A stretch of DNA of 64,000 nucleotides, from contig CAVWDU010000003.1 of assembly GCA_963753815.1 (NCBI GenBank), positions 558,001 to 622,000 of the forward strand. Direction: 5' to 3'. Positions 26,833-36,813 of this stretch are shown piece by piece. Below the pieces are notes generated by a model. That model had not been told where the DNA came from. It did no database searches and was given only the letters and a program-made list of their open reading frames with translations. Each line of letters begins with the position of its first letter. Within the stretch, counting starts at the first letter, position 1. The stretch is from CAVWDU01 sp963753815. GTDB lineage: Bacteria; Pseudomonadota; Gammaproteobacteria; Pseudomonadales; Halieaceae. A program made the position numbers and the translations under genes.

Positions 26833-27602
26833 GAGAGCGCCCTCAGGGCGAGTTGCTGGCTGCGCCAGCGCATGAACGCCACAGTGATCCAGATCGACCC
26901 ACAGCAGCCGGCGCCAAGCACCGCGAGGTGCAGCAGGTCCGGGCGCGTGTGAACCATGAGCACCTGCCGGTAGGCGTCCAGCAGGAAAGCCACCGGGTTG
27001 ATACGCAGGATCAGTTCGGTCAACCGCGGGTCTCCAAGGTCGCGCACGTCCCAGAAAATCCCGGAGGAGAACAGCAGGAACACCGTGGCGAGGTTGATCA
27101 CCATGGCGAAATCACGCACATAACAGACCGCTATCGAGGCAATAAGCGAACAGGCGAGGATGAACAGGTACTGCACCAGGATGACGGGCACGACCCACGC
27201 CCAGCTCCAGGCAGGGCCGAAGCCCGCAAGCCAGAGGACCACGAACAGGAAGGCGAAGACCACGATCTGCTTGTAGAAATTGAGCTGCACCTGGGCCATC
27301 GGGAACAGCGACTTGGGCACATCGATCCGCCCGATCAGGCCCGCACTGGCGACAATACTGCCGCCCGCCTGCGTCACGCTGCGGCTGAACCAGATGAACG
27401 GCAGCTTGCCGCACATCAGGAAAATCAGGAAATCGGCCCGTTTGGCCTCCAGTATCACGTCGAAAACCACGTAGAAGACTGCCACGTAGAGCATGGGCTC
27501 GAGTACCCACCACAGGTAACCCAGGAACAGCCTGGATGCATCCGACTTGAGGGCCATCCAGGCCTGCAGGTCGACCAGCCTAATGTATTGGGAGAGGGAC
27601 AT
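26829..27602 (-). CDS. Polysaccharide ABC transporter, permease (KpsM/Wzm type)
   Basis: Membrane half of an ABC-2 exporter. Starting at MSLSQYIRLVDLQAWMALKS it has 257 residues with six predicted membrane helices, the cytoplasmic N-terminal helix, and the GYLWWVLEPMLYV segment typical of ABC-2 polysaccharide permeases. A GTG 30 bases upstream is an alternative. It pairs with the overlapping ATPase gene. A sulfotransferase gene diverges from its 5' side. Confidence 0.92.
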   Translation of the reverse strand: MSLSQYIRLVDLQAWMALKSDASRLFLGYLWWVLEPMLYVAVFYVVFDVILEAKRADFLIFLMCGKLPFIWFSRSVTQAGGSIVASAGLIGRIDVPKSLFPMAQVQLNFYKQIVVFAFLFVVLWLAGFGPAWSWAWVVPVILVQYLFILACSLIASIAVCYVRDFAMVINLATVFLLFSSGIFWDVRDLGDPRLTELILRINPVAFLLDAYRQVLMVHTRPDLLHLAVLGAGCCGSIWITVAFMRWRSQQLALRALS

Positions 27603-27820
27603 CCGGCACCAGTCAGCGGATTCTGGCTGCACCCCGGGTCACGGGAACAAGGCCCGCCCGATGGACCCGGTGACACGGCCGCCAGCGCCCGGAAGTATAA
27701 ATGTGGCCACTGCTCTGTACAATAGAGCGCCGGGCCCATGCAGCGATCGCGGCGGGGTGCGGCGCCCGGAGCGGGGTTGGTTCAGCCCGCCACGCGGGCG
27801 TCGGGGACACGGGGGCGGTA

Positions 27821-28774
27821 ATGGCAACACGCGACGAGGCGCTTGATTTTCTGATCATCGGTGCAGGGAAGTCAGGGACCACCTCCCTGGCTGCACTCCT
27901 CGCCGCGCATAGTGACGTGCTGATGACCGATCCCAAGGAGCCCTGGTTCTTCGACTCGCGGGACTATGACCGGGGAATGGCGTGGTACTGGCATCGATAC
28001 CTCGGCCACTACCAGGGCGAGGCGCGGGTCGGAGAGGCAACGTCCCATACCCTGTTCGTTCCCTACGCCCCCGGACGGCTGCATCGGGTGGCCCCGGGCG
28101 CGCGCCTCATCGCAATCCTGCGCCAGCCGGTCGAGCGGGCATACTCCGATTGGTGGATGAAGTACTGCCAGGGAACCGAAACCGATGACTTCGACACGGC
28201 GGTGGCCAGAAATCTCGACAGCCTTCAGGGACAGGAGCGGTTCGCCGACCCCGAGGAATGGCAGCGCCACCTGGATGCGGCAAGTCACCGACTGGCGTAC
28301 AAAACCTACGTGGACTTCGGTTGCTACGCGACCCAGCTCGACCGCTGGCTCGGGGTGTTCCCAAGGGAACAGATCATGGTGCTGTTCACCGAGGACCTGC
28401 GTGACTCCCCGCATGAAACACTGCAGCGACTGTTCCGCTTCATCGGCGTCAGCGAACAGGCAGGCGGCCCGCCCACGGATTTCACCCACCAGAACCCCGC
28501 CGGCTCACTGACCACGTCCCGCCTGCGCCGGACATTCTACGCTCTGCCCGGCGGCAAGCCCGCGGCCCGCATGGCCAACAGGCTACTGCCTGAAACCGCA
28601 CGGCGATTCGTCACCCGCCCGGTGAAACGCTTGCTGGGCGGCGAACGACCTCCCATGTTGCTAGAGACCCGTCTCGTGCTCGATGCATTCTTCGCCGATG
28701 AAATCAACCGTCTCGAGATACTCACGGGCAGGGATCTCTCGGCCTGGAAAGAGACACCCGGCGTGCTGGTCTGA
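27821..28774 (+). CDS. PAPS-dependent sulfotransferase
   Basis: Transfers sulfate from PAPS to an acceptor, here most likely a sugar of the surface glycan. The ATG at 27821 gives 317 residues. The 5'-phosphosulfate loop is IIGAGKSGTTSLAALL and the 3'-phosphate motif is RQPVERAYSDWWM, both diagnostic of the Sulfotransfer_1/heparan-type fold. It stands alone on the + strand between the ABC permease and flippase genes, both of which run the other way. Substrate is inferred from context only. Confidence 0.88.
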   Translation: MATRDEALDFLIIGAGKSGTTSLAALLAAHSDVLMTDPKEPWFFDSRDYDRGMAWYWHRYLGHYQGEARVGEATSHTLFVPYAPGRLHRVAPGARLIAILRQPVERAYSDWWMKYCQGTETDDFDTAVARNLDSLQGQERFADPEEWQRHLDAASHRLAYKTYVDFGCYATQLDRWLGVFPREQIMVLFTEDLRDSPHETLQRLFRFIGVSEQAGGPPTDFTHQNPAGSLTTSRLRRTFYALPGGKPAARMANRLLPETARRFVTRPVKRLLGGERPPMLLETRLVLDAFFADEINRLEILTGRDLSAWKETPGVLV

Positions 28775-28854
28775 GTCGGGCAGGCTATCCGGCAGCTTCC
28801 CTCACCGGCCGTCGTGGCGACGCGGGATTACCCTGAGTCCGACGGACTACTGAT

Positions 28855-30360
28855 TCACACCCGGCCGGGCTCCGGGTCGATATCGCGCGACAGATCACTG
28901 CGCAGGAACAACAGGCTTAGCGCCGAATAACAGCCGATGGCAGCCACAAAATAGCTCGCTTTTACGGCGGCACCCTGGACAATCGCACCCGCCGCAAGCG
29001 CCACCACACCCAGCAACAGCCAGAGCGACAACCGCCCCATGGCGACAGCTCCCAGTACACCGCGCAGCCGCAGAATCAGCGCGAGCGCGAGCAGGTCGAC
29101 AAGGACCCGCAGCGACCACACGCAGGCCGCGCCGATCGCGCCAAAGCGCGGTATCACGATAAATAATGCGCCGGCATAGGCAACAAACTCACACAGGTGC
29201 ACCCGCGCGGAGATGTCTGCCCGACCCTCGCCCTGGATCAGGGTGTTCAACAGGCGTGCCTGGCTATTGAGGAAGATCCCGACCACCAGGATCTGCATGA
29301 TCAGCGTGCTGTTCAGGGCGAACTCGGGACCCAGCCAGATGCCGAGGATTTCGCTGGCAAACACGGCCAGGATCAACAGCACGGGAAACACCAGGATCAG
29401 CAGGTAGCGCGCCGCTCGCTCGAAGTACCCGGCGATAAGCCGGGGATCGCTGACGAAGGCGATGGCGAAGGCGGGGAACAACACGCCCATGACGGCGCCG
29501 GGAATAAACCCGATGCGGACGACTATCTCCTGCGGTGTCGCGTAGTAGGCCACCGCCTCCATCGAATCAAAACCCGCCAGGGCAAACCGGTCCATGTAAA
29601 GCATGAGCGGACCGATCAGGTTCGACACCGTCATCCAGGTACCGAACCCCAGCAGGGAACCGGCCTGCCTGGCGCTGAACCGGGCAGCGGCCGTCAACCC
29701 CCCGGCTTGCCGCAGGCAAAGTACAGCGTAAATCACGCAAGCGGCCACCCGGCCCACCGCCAGTACGGCAACGACCACGGGCAGACTGTTGGCAAACGGC
29801 AACACACACACCGGCGCGACGTAATTGAAGATACCCAGGGGTATCCTCACCAGGTTGACCGCACGGAACGCGCCGTAGGCCTCAAGTACACCCCGGAGGC
29901 CGGTTGCCACCACCACCACCGGGATGGACAGCGCCAATACATGGATGGTGTCGCGGGTTTCCACCGCGAGCGCCTCGGGGACTTCCCCCAGCACCCGGAT
30001 AAACTCGCCGGCGAGGACCCAGGCGATCGTCGAACCGAGCAGGCCGAGGCCCGCGAGCATCCAGAGCCCGGACACGATCAGCGACGGAATATCCGCGAGC
30101 CGCTGCTCACCCAGCGCGCTCGCTACCCGCTGGGTCAGGGCGCGGCCCAGGCCGAGGTCGAAGACGCCGAAATAGCCCACCACCGCCCAGCTCAGCGTCA
30201 GCACACCGAAGCGGGGCACACCCAACAGCGCAACGATCACGGGGATGGCGACCACGGCCGCAAGCAACGGGGTAAGGAGACCCGCAAAGTTCCACAGCGT
30301 ATTGGTCGCCATTCCGGTCACATCGAGGGCCCGAAGCCGCCGAAGAAGGCTCACACTCAC
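28855..30360 (-). CDS. Polysaccharide flippase (Wzx/MATE-type), first copy
   Basis: A multi-pass membrane protein of about 501 residues with 12-14 predicted helices. It resembles the polysaccharide-export flippase family (opening WNFAGLLTPLLAAVVAIPVIV, then GVPRFGVLTLSW and a central MLYMDRFALAGF). It should flip lipid-linked repeat units. The start is uncertain: the open frame is far longer, and I chose the GTG at 30360, with a second GTG 6 bases on; neither has a strong ribosome site. It is divergent from pdxA. Confidence 0.85.
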   Translation of the reverse strand: MSVSLLRRLRALDVTGMATNTLWNFAGLLTPLLAAVVAIPVIVALLGVPRFGVLTLSWAVVGYFGVFDLGLGRALTQRVASALGEQRLADIPSLIVSGLWMLAGLGLLGSTIAWVLAGEFIRVLGEVPEALAVETRDTIHVLALSIPVVVVATGLRGVLEAYGAFRAVNLVRIPLGIFNYVAPVCVLPFANSLPVVVAVLAVGRVAACVIYAVLCLRQAGGLTAAARFSARQAGSLLGFGTWMTVSNLIGPLMLYMDRFALAGFDSMEAVAYYATPQEIVVRIGFIPGAVMGVLFPAFAIAFVSDPRLIAGYFERAARYLLILVFPVLLILAVFASEILGIWLGPEFALNSTLIMQILVVGIFLNSQARLLNTLIQGEGRADISARVHLCEFVAYAGALFIVIPRFGAIGAACVWSLRVLVDLLALALILRLRGVLGAVAMGRLSLWLLLGVVALAAGAIVQGAAVKASYFVAAIGCYSALSLLFLRSDLSRDIDPEPGRV

Positions 30361-30495
30361 GGTAGGGTCCAATAGGAATCGCGGTGGTGCGCACTGTACC
30401 ACAGCCCACCCGCCGGCCCAGAACTCGAGCAGCCTAACCGGTCTTTCACTCGCGTATACTGATGAACAGTGAGCAGGCGGAAAAGACGGACAGGC

Positions 30496-31491
30496 ATGGC
30501 GCAGTACAGACACCGAATTGCGGTCACAACGGGTGAACCCGCGGGCATCGGGCCGGATATCGTGCTCGCCATGGCCCGGCGGGATCCGGGCTGCGAGCTG
30601 GTCGCGGTCGGCGACCCGCTGCTGCTTGAGCAGCGGGCGGCGCTGCTCGGGTTGGACGTGACCCTGGTGGAGACTCACCGCGACGCCCCGGTCGGCACCC
30701 CGGAGCCCGGCACACTCAAGGTTTTGCCTGTCGCCCTCCAGGCACCGTGTACACCCGGGACGCTGGAGCCACGCAATGCCGCGTACGTGCTGGAGACCCT
30801 GGAGATCGCGGCGCGTGGGTGCCTCGACGGCACATTCTCGGCGATGGTCACCGCACCGGTACAGAAGTCGGTTATCAACGATGCGGGCATACGTTTTTCT
30901 GGCCATACCGAATTCCTTGCGGAGTTGACCGACACGCCCCAGGTGGTAATGATGCTTGCAGCCGGGCGGCTGCGCGTCGCCCTGGCCACCACCCACCTCC
31001 CCCTGGCGGCGGTGCCGGCGGCTGTTTCCGCCACCCTGCTCGAGAGCACGCTGGGAATACTGGACCGGGATCTGCGTCTCAAGTTCGGGATCGACACGCC
31101 CAGGCTGGCGGTGCTTGGCCTGAACCCGCACGCCGGAGAATCAGGCCACCTGGGTCGTGAGGAGATCGAGATTATCAGCCCGGTCATCGAGCGCATGAAG
31201 CGGTCGGGCCTGCACCTCACCGGCCCGCTACCCGCCGATACGGCCTTCAACCCGCAAGTGCTCGACGCCCACGATGTGGTGCTCGCCATGTATCACGACC
31301 AGGGCCTGCCGGTACTCAAGTACGCAGGCTTCGGCGAGGCTGTCAATGTCACCCTTGGGCTGCCGATCCTGAGAACGTCCGTCGATCATGGCACCGCCCT
31401 GACCCTCGCCGGCACCGGCGGGGCGGCCACCGGCAGCCTCGCAGCGGCGGTGGCCATGGCCGCCCGGATGGCCGAGCGAAGATCGCGCTGA
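30496..31491 (+). CDS. pdxA: 4-hydroxythreonine-4-phosphate dehydrogenase
   Basis: NAD-dependent step of vitamin B6 (PLP) synthesis. The ATG opening MAQYRHRIAVTTGEPAGIGP gives 331 residues. Metal and substrate residues are visible in SGHTEFLAEL, NPHAGESGHLG and MYHDQGLPVLKY. The usual neighbours surA and rsmA are 5 kb left and 18 kb right, with polysaccharide genes between, so the gene is isolated from its conserved operon. A TATACT box at 30455-30460 could be its own -10, though no good -35 is seen. Confidence 0.95.
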   Translation: MAQYRHRIAVTTGEPAGIGPDIVLAMARRDPGCELVAVGDPLLLEQRAALLGLDVTLVETHRDAPVGTPEPGTLKVLPVALQAPCTPGTLEPRNAAYVLETLEIAARGCLDGTFSAMVTAPVQKSVINDAGIRFSGHTEFLAELTDTPQVVMMLAAGRLRVALATTHLPLAAVPAAVSATLLESTLGILDRDLRLKFGIDTPRLAVLGLNPHAGESGHLGREEIEIISPVIERMKRSGLHLTGPLPADTAFNPQVLDAHDVVLAMYHDQGLPVLKYAGFGEAVNVTLGLPILRTSVDHGTALTLAGTGGAATGSLAAAVAMAARMAERRSR

Positions 31492-31703
31492 CCGGGTAGA
31501 GCCGCCGGCCAGTGCCGGCGACAGGCGCACCACCACCTGTATCGAGCACAGCATTCCATGCTATCCTTCGGTCCGGCTCGATAGGGCCGCCAGGAACCCA
31601 GCGTAAGTCAGGAACCCTGTGGGCGTTCGCCAAGGATCAAACGGCGATTCTGATAACCGCGGGATGGCGATCGTCAAGGCGATCCAGCGGAAGCTCCCTC
31701 GAC

Positions 31704-33083
31704 ATGCAAAGCAAACAGTCCTCAGATCTCATTAAGGCGGCTATTGCCTTACTGGATCTGGGTCTTATCACCATCGCCTTCGTTCTCGCTTATTATCTCC
31801 GCTTCGGTACGCTGGAGCGCCTCGATGAGTTCGTCTGGCTGTACTACTTCTCGGCGCCGTTGATCCTGTTCCTGCTGTTGCAACAGGGGGTGCTGACCGG
31901 TTTCAGGTTCCAGCGCCTGCGGCGTATCTGCCTGTCCACGCTGGTGGCATTCATGATCGCCGGCTTTGCCTCTTCCACCGTTCTCTATCTCTCCAAGACC
32001 GGGGACTACAGCCGGTTCGTCTTCGGCATCTATTTCGCGCTTTCCGCGCTCTTTGTATTGCTCGAGAAAATCGTGGTCAAGAAGCTTTTCGACCGACACC
32101 TGCGGCGGGGGGGAATGAACCACCGGTTGGCCATGCTGGGCTTCGGGAGCAAATTCGACGCGATTATCGGCGAACTGGAGGACCGGCCGCAATGGGGCCT
32201 GAAGCCCGTCTTGCAGATCGACCCCAGGCAAGAACCCGTCGCCGACATCATAAGGCAGATACGCGGGTCGATCATTGACGAAATCTACCTGGCCTGCTCG
32301 CGCGATCCACGTCACCAGCAGCAGCTGGACGAACTACTCAAGGCGCTTGAGAAGCTGGGCCTGCCTATTCGTATCGCCCTCAACTTTGACGAACTGGGCG
32401 ACTACTACGGCCAACATTACTGCGCCATGGCGAATAACCCCGGCGTCATGTTGGCCCCGTACAATCTCGACCCGGACCAGCTCATCATCAAGCGACTGAT
32501 GGACATTGCCGGCGGGTTGGTTGGCCTGGGTATCCTGCTGGTTATGCTGCCGTTTGTCGGGCTCGCCATCAAACTGGATTCCCCGGGCCCGATATTCTTC
32601 TCCCAGGTGCGAGTGGGTAAAGGCGGCAGGGAGTTCAACCTCCACAAGTTTCGCAGCATGTTCATCGATGCCGAAGCCCGCAAACAGGAACTGATGCAAC
32701 ACAACGTCCACGATGGACCCATGTTCAAGATGACCGACGATCCGCGCATCACCCGGGTCGGTCGCTTCATTCGCAAATACAGCATCGACGAGATCCCCCA
32801 ATTCTGGAACGTACTGGTGGGTGATATGTCACTGGTCGGCACCCGGCCGCCAACGCGGGAAGAAGTCGCCCAGTACCTGGATCACCATTTTCGCCGCATC
32901 AGTATGAAGCCGGGGCTGACCGGTCTCTGGCAGGTGAGTGGGCGCAACAAGGTCACAGATTTTGATGAGGTGGTGGCCCTCGATATCCGCTACATTCGCA
33001 CCTGGAGTTTCACCCAGGATATCAAAATCATCCTGCGGACGATCGGAGTGGTCTTTTCCCCCGGGCGTGGAACCGGTTTATGA
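31704..33083 (+). CDS. Undecaprenyl-phosphate sugar-1-phosphate transferase (WcaJ/EpsB-like)
   Basis: Starts the repeat unit by moving a sugar-1-phosphate onto undecaprenyl phosphate. At 459 residues it is the large form: N-terminal membrane helices (about 10-120), a Rossmann-like CoA-binding domain, another membrane segment, and the catalytic bacterial sugar-transferase domain with SPGPIFFSQVRVGKGGREF, RSMFIDAE, RKYSIDEIPQFWNVL and KPGLTGLWQVSGRN. The start is the ATG of MQSKQSSDLIKAA. It begins the + strand run of glycan genes 3' of pdxA. Confidence 0.93.
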   Translation: MQSKQSSDLIKAAIALLDLGLITIAFVLAYYLRFGTLERLDEFVWLYYFSAPLILFLLLQQGVLTGFRFQRLRRICLSTLVAFMIAGFASSTVLYLSKTGDYSRFVFGIYFALSALFVLLEKIVVKKLFDRHLRRGGMNHRLAMLGFGSKFDAIIGELEDRPQWGLKPVLQIDPRQEPVADIIRQIRGSIIDEIYLACSRDPRHQQQLDELLKALEKLGLPIRIALNFDELGDYYGQHYCAMANNPGVMLAPYNLDPDQLIIKRLMDIAGGLVGLGILLVMLPFVGLAIKLDSPGPIFFSQVRVGKGGREFNLHKFRSMFIDAEARKQELMQHNVHDGPMFKMTDDPRITRVGRFIRKYSIDEIPQFWNVLVGDMSLVGTRPPTREEVAQYLDHHFRRISMKPGLTGLWQVSGRNKVTDFDEVVALDIRYIRTWSFTQDIKIILRTIGVVFSPGRGTGL

Positions 33084-33128
33084 TTGTGTGCTGCAGGCTG
33101 CACGACTGCTGCTGACTGACGAGAGACC

Positions 33129-34508
33129 ATGATGTTATCCGACCCGAGAGACCGCTGGTCCGTACTGAGTCGCGAGCGCAGGCAATCCATGCTGCTGCTG
33201 GTGCTGCTACCCGGCCTCTACCTCGCCGACCTGGTCTACGGCTGGCTGTATATCAACGAGATCGAGCTGACGCCCTCTCCCGGCCAGTCGGCACGCGGGT
33301 TGGTGCTGTTGTTCGCGGTCTGGCTGCTGGTCAGCAACAGAACCCGGTGGACCAGTACCTACAGCCTGTTCCTGGTCGCTCTCTGTGCGATGATAGGCGT
33401 CAGCACCCTGATCTCACCAGATTTTCCCGGCAACCTCAGTTTCGATATCAAGGCCGCGGCACGGATTATGTACGGCCCGTTCGTCGTGCTGGTATTCGTC
33501 TGGCTCTTCACCCGCTACCAGACGCGCTACCACGAGTTCCTGTTCTTTGTGGAGTTGATCTTTTACGGGATCGGCGGGCTGCTGTTCGCGCTCTCGCACC
33601 TCAATATCGGCCAGGACACCTACGGCAGCTACGCCTTCGGTTTCAAGGGCCTGTTTGAGCCCCAGAACGACGTCGGCCTCTCCGCGACGATCGCCTTCGC
33701 CGCAGCGCTGTACGGCAACATCCGCCGCCCGCGCGTGATCCGCCTGGTGCTGCTGACCGTGGCGATGCTCGGACTCGCCGGCATGGGCACCCGCACCGCT
33801 ATGGCCGCCCCCCTCGTGGTGGCACTGGCGATGGCGGTGGTGTTTATCGTGGTCGAGATGTCCGCCATAGGCGACGCGCGAAAACTAGGCGGCCTGCTGG
33901 CAAAGCTCGCCCTGGTCGTGACGCTTTCCGGGCTGGTCAGCCTGCATACCTACGGATTGGCGACCGGGACACAGATCATCCCCAACCCGTTCGCCGGCTC
34001 CGGGGAGGACAGCCTGGGACCCACGCACTACCAGCGACTGAAAATGGAGCGGACCATGAAGGGGGAGGCCCATCGCAAGGAATTGCTGGATCGCGCCGTC
34101 AGCCATACCTCGGGGCGCCCGGTGATCTACGACCTGCTGGGCGAGGGCACCTACAGCTACCGCATGGGAGTCGCCCGCTTCTGGCCCGGCATCAAGCCCG
34201 GCGAGGACCGCTACGCGGAAATGGACTGGTTCGATTTTTACGGCCAGTACGGTATTTTTTTTGCGGTCGCCCTGCACCTGTTCTACCTCTGGTTTCTGGG
34301 CCTTGCCATCTTCTACTGGCTGAGCCGCAAGCAAGCCGAATTTGGCGTTTTCACTCTCATGCTCGGCCTCTATATCAGCCACTCCGTGATTGCTGGCCAC
34401 GCGATGAACAGCCCGATGGCCTCGACCCAGATCGCCGGGGTCATCGCTTTCCTGTACCTGCTGAAAACTGGGGATCAACTCCGCACCCGCGTGGCGCCAG
34501 CGAGCTGA
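33129..34508 (+). CDS. O-antigen polymerase/ligase-like membrane protein (Wzy type)
   Basis: A multi-pass inner-membrane protein of 459 residues with about 11 helices and a long periplasmic loop near residues 285-370 ending in GEDRYAEMDWFDFYGQYG, an arrangement typical of Wzy_C O-antigen polymerases and ligases. Located between the initiating sugar transferase and a flippase, it most likely polymerises flipped repeat units. Ligase and polymerase members cannot be told apart from sequence at this level. Confidence 0.82.
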   Translation: MMLSDPRDRWSVLSRERRQSMLLLVLLPGLYLADLVYGWLYINEIELTPSPGQSARGLVLLFAVWLLVSNRTRWTSTYSLFLVALCAMIGVSTLISPDFPGNLSFDIKAAARIMYGPFVVLVFVWLFTRYQTRYHEFLFFVELIFYGIGGLLFALSHLNIGQDTYGSYAFGFKGLFEPQNDVGLSATIAFAAALYGNIRRPRVIRLVLLTVAMLGLAGMGTRTAMAAPLVVALAMAVVFIVVEMSAIGDARKLGGLLAKLALVVTLSGLVSLHTYGLATGTQIIPNPFAGSGEDSLGPTHYQRLKMERTMKGEAHRKELLDRAVSHTSGRPVIYDLLGEGTYSYRMGVARFWPGIKPGEDRYAEMDWFDFYGQYGIFFAVALHLFYLWFLGLAIFYWLSRKQAEFGVFTLMLGLYISHSVIAGHAMNSPMASTQIAGVIAFLYLLKTGDQLRTRVAPAS

Positions 34509-34603
34509 GTGCTCTTGGATCTAAAACCATCTGATCTCGCCGGACGCTGCACGGGACGTCTGACGGGGATCATTCTGCCACACCCCGCTCGGCGGTCTCT
34601 CCA

Positions 34604-35929
34604 GTGAAGCAACTGCTGGCGCAACTTGAGCGCGCGGGTACTCTTGTCCGGCTCCGGCAGGGTTTTATCTGGTCCGCTGCGGGCACCGTATTCTCCCGTG
34701 GAATTACCCTGCTGGCGTTGATCGCCGTTTCCAGGCTGTTGGGGCGGGAGCTTTACGGGGAGTTGGGGATCATCCAGTCGACCGTCGAAACTCTCGGGGT
34801 GCTGGCCGGCTTCGGCGTGGGGCTGACGGCCACCAAGCACGTCGCTGAATTCCGCAGCGAAGACCCGGCTCGCGCGGGCGGCATCATTGCCACCCTGCTG
34901 GTGTTCAGCGCCGCGTTCGGGCTGGTCGCGGCCGCAGCGCTATACCTGCTGGCTGACTGGCTGGCGATTTCCATGCTCCAGGCACCACATCTTGCGGGAC
35001 TGTTGCAAGTAGGCGCGGCGTCGGTCTTTTTCAGTACGCTGGTGGGCGCCCAGGGCGGGATATTGTCGGGGTTCGAGGCATTTCGCCTCATCGCGCGGGT
35101 GAACCTGGTCGCCGGGCTGGTGTCCCTGCCATTGATTCTTGTCGGCACGTACACACTCGGATTGCGCGGCACAGTCTGGGCGCTCGCGGGCAGCGCCTGC
35201 GTTCACTGCCTGCTGAACTACTACGCCATCAGTCGCGAGACGCGCAAGTTCGGCATGCCCCTGCGCCTGCGCGGGGCCGCGGGCTCGATCGGTATCCTCT
35301 GGCGGTTCAGTCTCCCGGCGGCACTGGCAGCCGCGCTTGTGGCGCCGGTGAACTGGCTGTGCAACCTCAAGCTTGTCGAGCAGGCTGACGGATTCGGACA
35401 GCTGGGGCTCTTCACCGCGGCCAACCAGTGGTTCCTGCTGCTGCTCTTCCTGCCCAAAGTGCTGGGTCGTGTGGTGCTGCCGGTGCTCTCAGAGCAGCTC
35501 GGGTCAAAGAGCAATGCCGGCGCGGCCGACACACTGAAATTCGCCATCCTGGCCAATCTTGTGGTGATGCTGCCGCTGATCGGTATCATCTCAGCCGCCA
35601 GCCCTTTTATCATGGGACTCTACGGTGAAACATTCCAGGTCGGCTGGCCAACACTTATAATCGCTGCCCTGACCGCCGGCCTGCTGGCGGTGCAGATGCC
35701 TGTTGGCGACCTGATCGCCGCGTCGGGCCGGATGTGGGTCGGCTTCCTCATGAACCTGGGGTGGGGCGTTGCGTTTTACTTTTTTACGACGCTGCTGATC
35801 GACCTGGGAGCGCTGGGCCTGGCCGCGGCCAGGCTACTTGCCTATGTCGTCCATGCGGTGTGGACGTTCTGGTATGCAATCACACGGATTAGCACCAAGG
35901 AGCACCATGGCCACGATCAGTCTCGATAA
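34604..35929 (+). CDS. Polysaccharide flippase (Wzx/MATE-type), second copy
   Basis: A multi-pass membrane protein of 441 residues with about 12 helices. The N-terminal GFIWSAAGTVFSRGITLLAL and AVSRLLGRELYGELGIIQS are typical of Wzx-type exporters. It starts with GTG, and its end overlaps the next methyltransferase gene by 23 bases. It directly follows the polymerase-like gene, so it is the better candidate for the Wzx of this Wzx/Wzy set. The other flippase at 28.9-30.4 kb lies on the opposite strand. Confidence 0.88.
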   Translation: MKQLLAQLERAGTLVRLRQGFIWSAAGTVFSRGITLLALIAVSRLLGRELYGELGIIQSTVETLGVLAGFGVGLTATKHVAEFRSEDPARAGGIIATLLVFSAAFGLVAAAALYLLADWLAISMLQAPHLAGLLQVGAASVFFSTLVGAQGGILSGFEAFRLIARVNLVAGLVSLPLILVGTYTLGLRGTVWALAGSACVHCLLNYYAISRETRKFGMPLRLRGAAGSIGILWRFSLPAALAAALVAPVNWLCNLKLVEQADGFGQLGLFTAANQWFLLLLFLPKVLGRVVLPVLSEQLGSKSNAGAADTLKFAILANLVVMLPLIGIISAASPFIMGLYGETFQVGWPTLIIAALTAGLLAVQMPVGDLIAASGRMWVGFLMNLGWGVAFYFFTTLLIDLGALGLAAARLLAYVVHAVWTFWYAITRISTKEHHGHDQSR

Positions 35930-36782
35930 TTTCAGGGCTGCAGGGTTTGCAGCGAAGAGCGACCTGGAGAATGACACTTACCGCGCGCTGTACGCCGAAC
36001 TGGAAGCCTACCAGTCCGGTTTTCTCGCCAACTCGGACCGGTTCCGCAGCGCCGAATATCGCTGGCCTCATGACGCCCTGCACTGCTGGAGCAGGATCTG
36101 GGAGTATCCGTACATCTACGCACACATGCGCGAGATCATTGATGTCACCGGGCCCGCAGACCGGCCGCTCAAGGCAGTGGATGTCGGCAGCGGCGTCACG
36201 TTCTTTCCCTTCGCACTCGCCGCGCTCGGCTGGGAAGTCGTCTGCACGGATATCGATCCGATCTGTGAGCGGGACCTGAAGGCAGCAATCGACGTGATAA
36301 AGCAGGACGAGGGCTCGGTCAGTTTCCGCATGATCGAGGACAACCGGCTGCCGTTTTCGGACGGGGAGTGCGACGTCGTCTATTGCATCAGCGTCCTCGA
36401 GCACATTCCGGACTTCGAGCATACGGTACTCGAGATGGCCCGGGTGCTGAAGCCGGGCGGCCACTGCCTGCTCACCTGCGACATCGACCTGTGCCCGGGA
36501 GGGCGCGGTCAACTCAACAGTGATCAGTATGCATCCCTGATGGAACTGGTCGATTCCTATTTCGAGTTTGCCGCCCCCGGGCGCATCGTCCACCCCGTCG
36601 ACATGCTCACCAACGGCAACAGCCCGGTGCTGGAAGTATCGAAGTCCCTGCCAAGCTCGGCCTGGCGCATGGCCAAGAAAAAGATGCTGAAACCGATGCT
36701 CGGGCGCAAAACCGGGTGCGTCAACCGGCGGGGTCTGGAGCCGCTGGCGGTACTCGCGCTGCCGCTGACCCGGAAAGCATGA
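35907..36782 (+). CDS. Class I SAM-dependent methyltransferase in the glycan cluster
   Basis: A protein of 291 residues starting at the ATG after AAGGAG. SAM-binding motif I is VDVGSGVTFFPFALAALGW, motif II ends VVCTDID, and LPFSDGECDVVYCISVLEHI is motif IV/post-IV. The fold is that of small-molecule or sugar methyltransferases. Overlap with the flippase gene and tight spacing to the glycosyltransferase behind it suggest it methylates a repeat-unit sugar or chain terminus; substrate unknown. Confidence 0.85.
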   Translation: MATISLDNFRAAGFAAKSDLENDTYRALYAELEAYQSGFLANSDRFRSAEYRWPHDALHCWSRIWEYPYIYAHMREIIDVTGPADRPLKAVDVGSGVTFFPFALAALGWEVVCTDIDPICERDLKAAIDVIKQDEGSVSFRMIEDNRLPFSDGECDVVYCISVLEHIPDFEHTVLEMARVLKPGGHCLLTCDIDLCPGGRGQLNSDQYASLMELVDSYFEFAAPGRIVHPVDMLTNGNSPVLEVSKSLPSSAWRMAKKKMLKPMLGRKTGCVNRRGLEPLAVLALPLTRKA

Positions 36783-36813
36783 CCTACGGCCTCGTCGCGG
36801 GAGGAAACAGGTC

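Noticed and set aside
31492..31703. JUMPstart/ops element ahead of the polysaccharide genes
   Set aside because: The GGCGGTAGC core is not present in this gap or in the other glycan intergenic regions I read.
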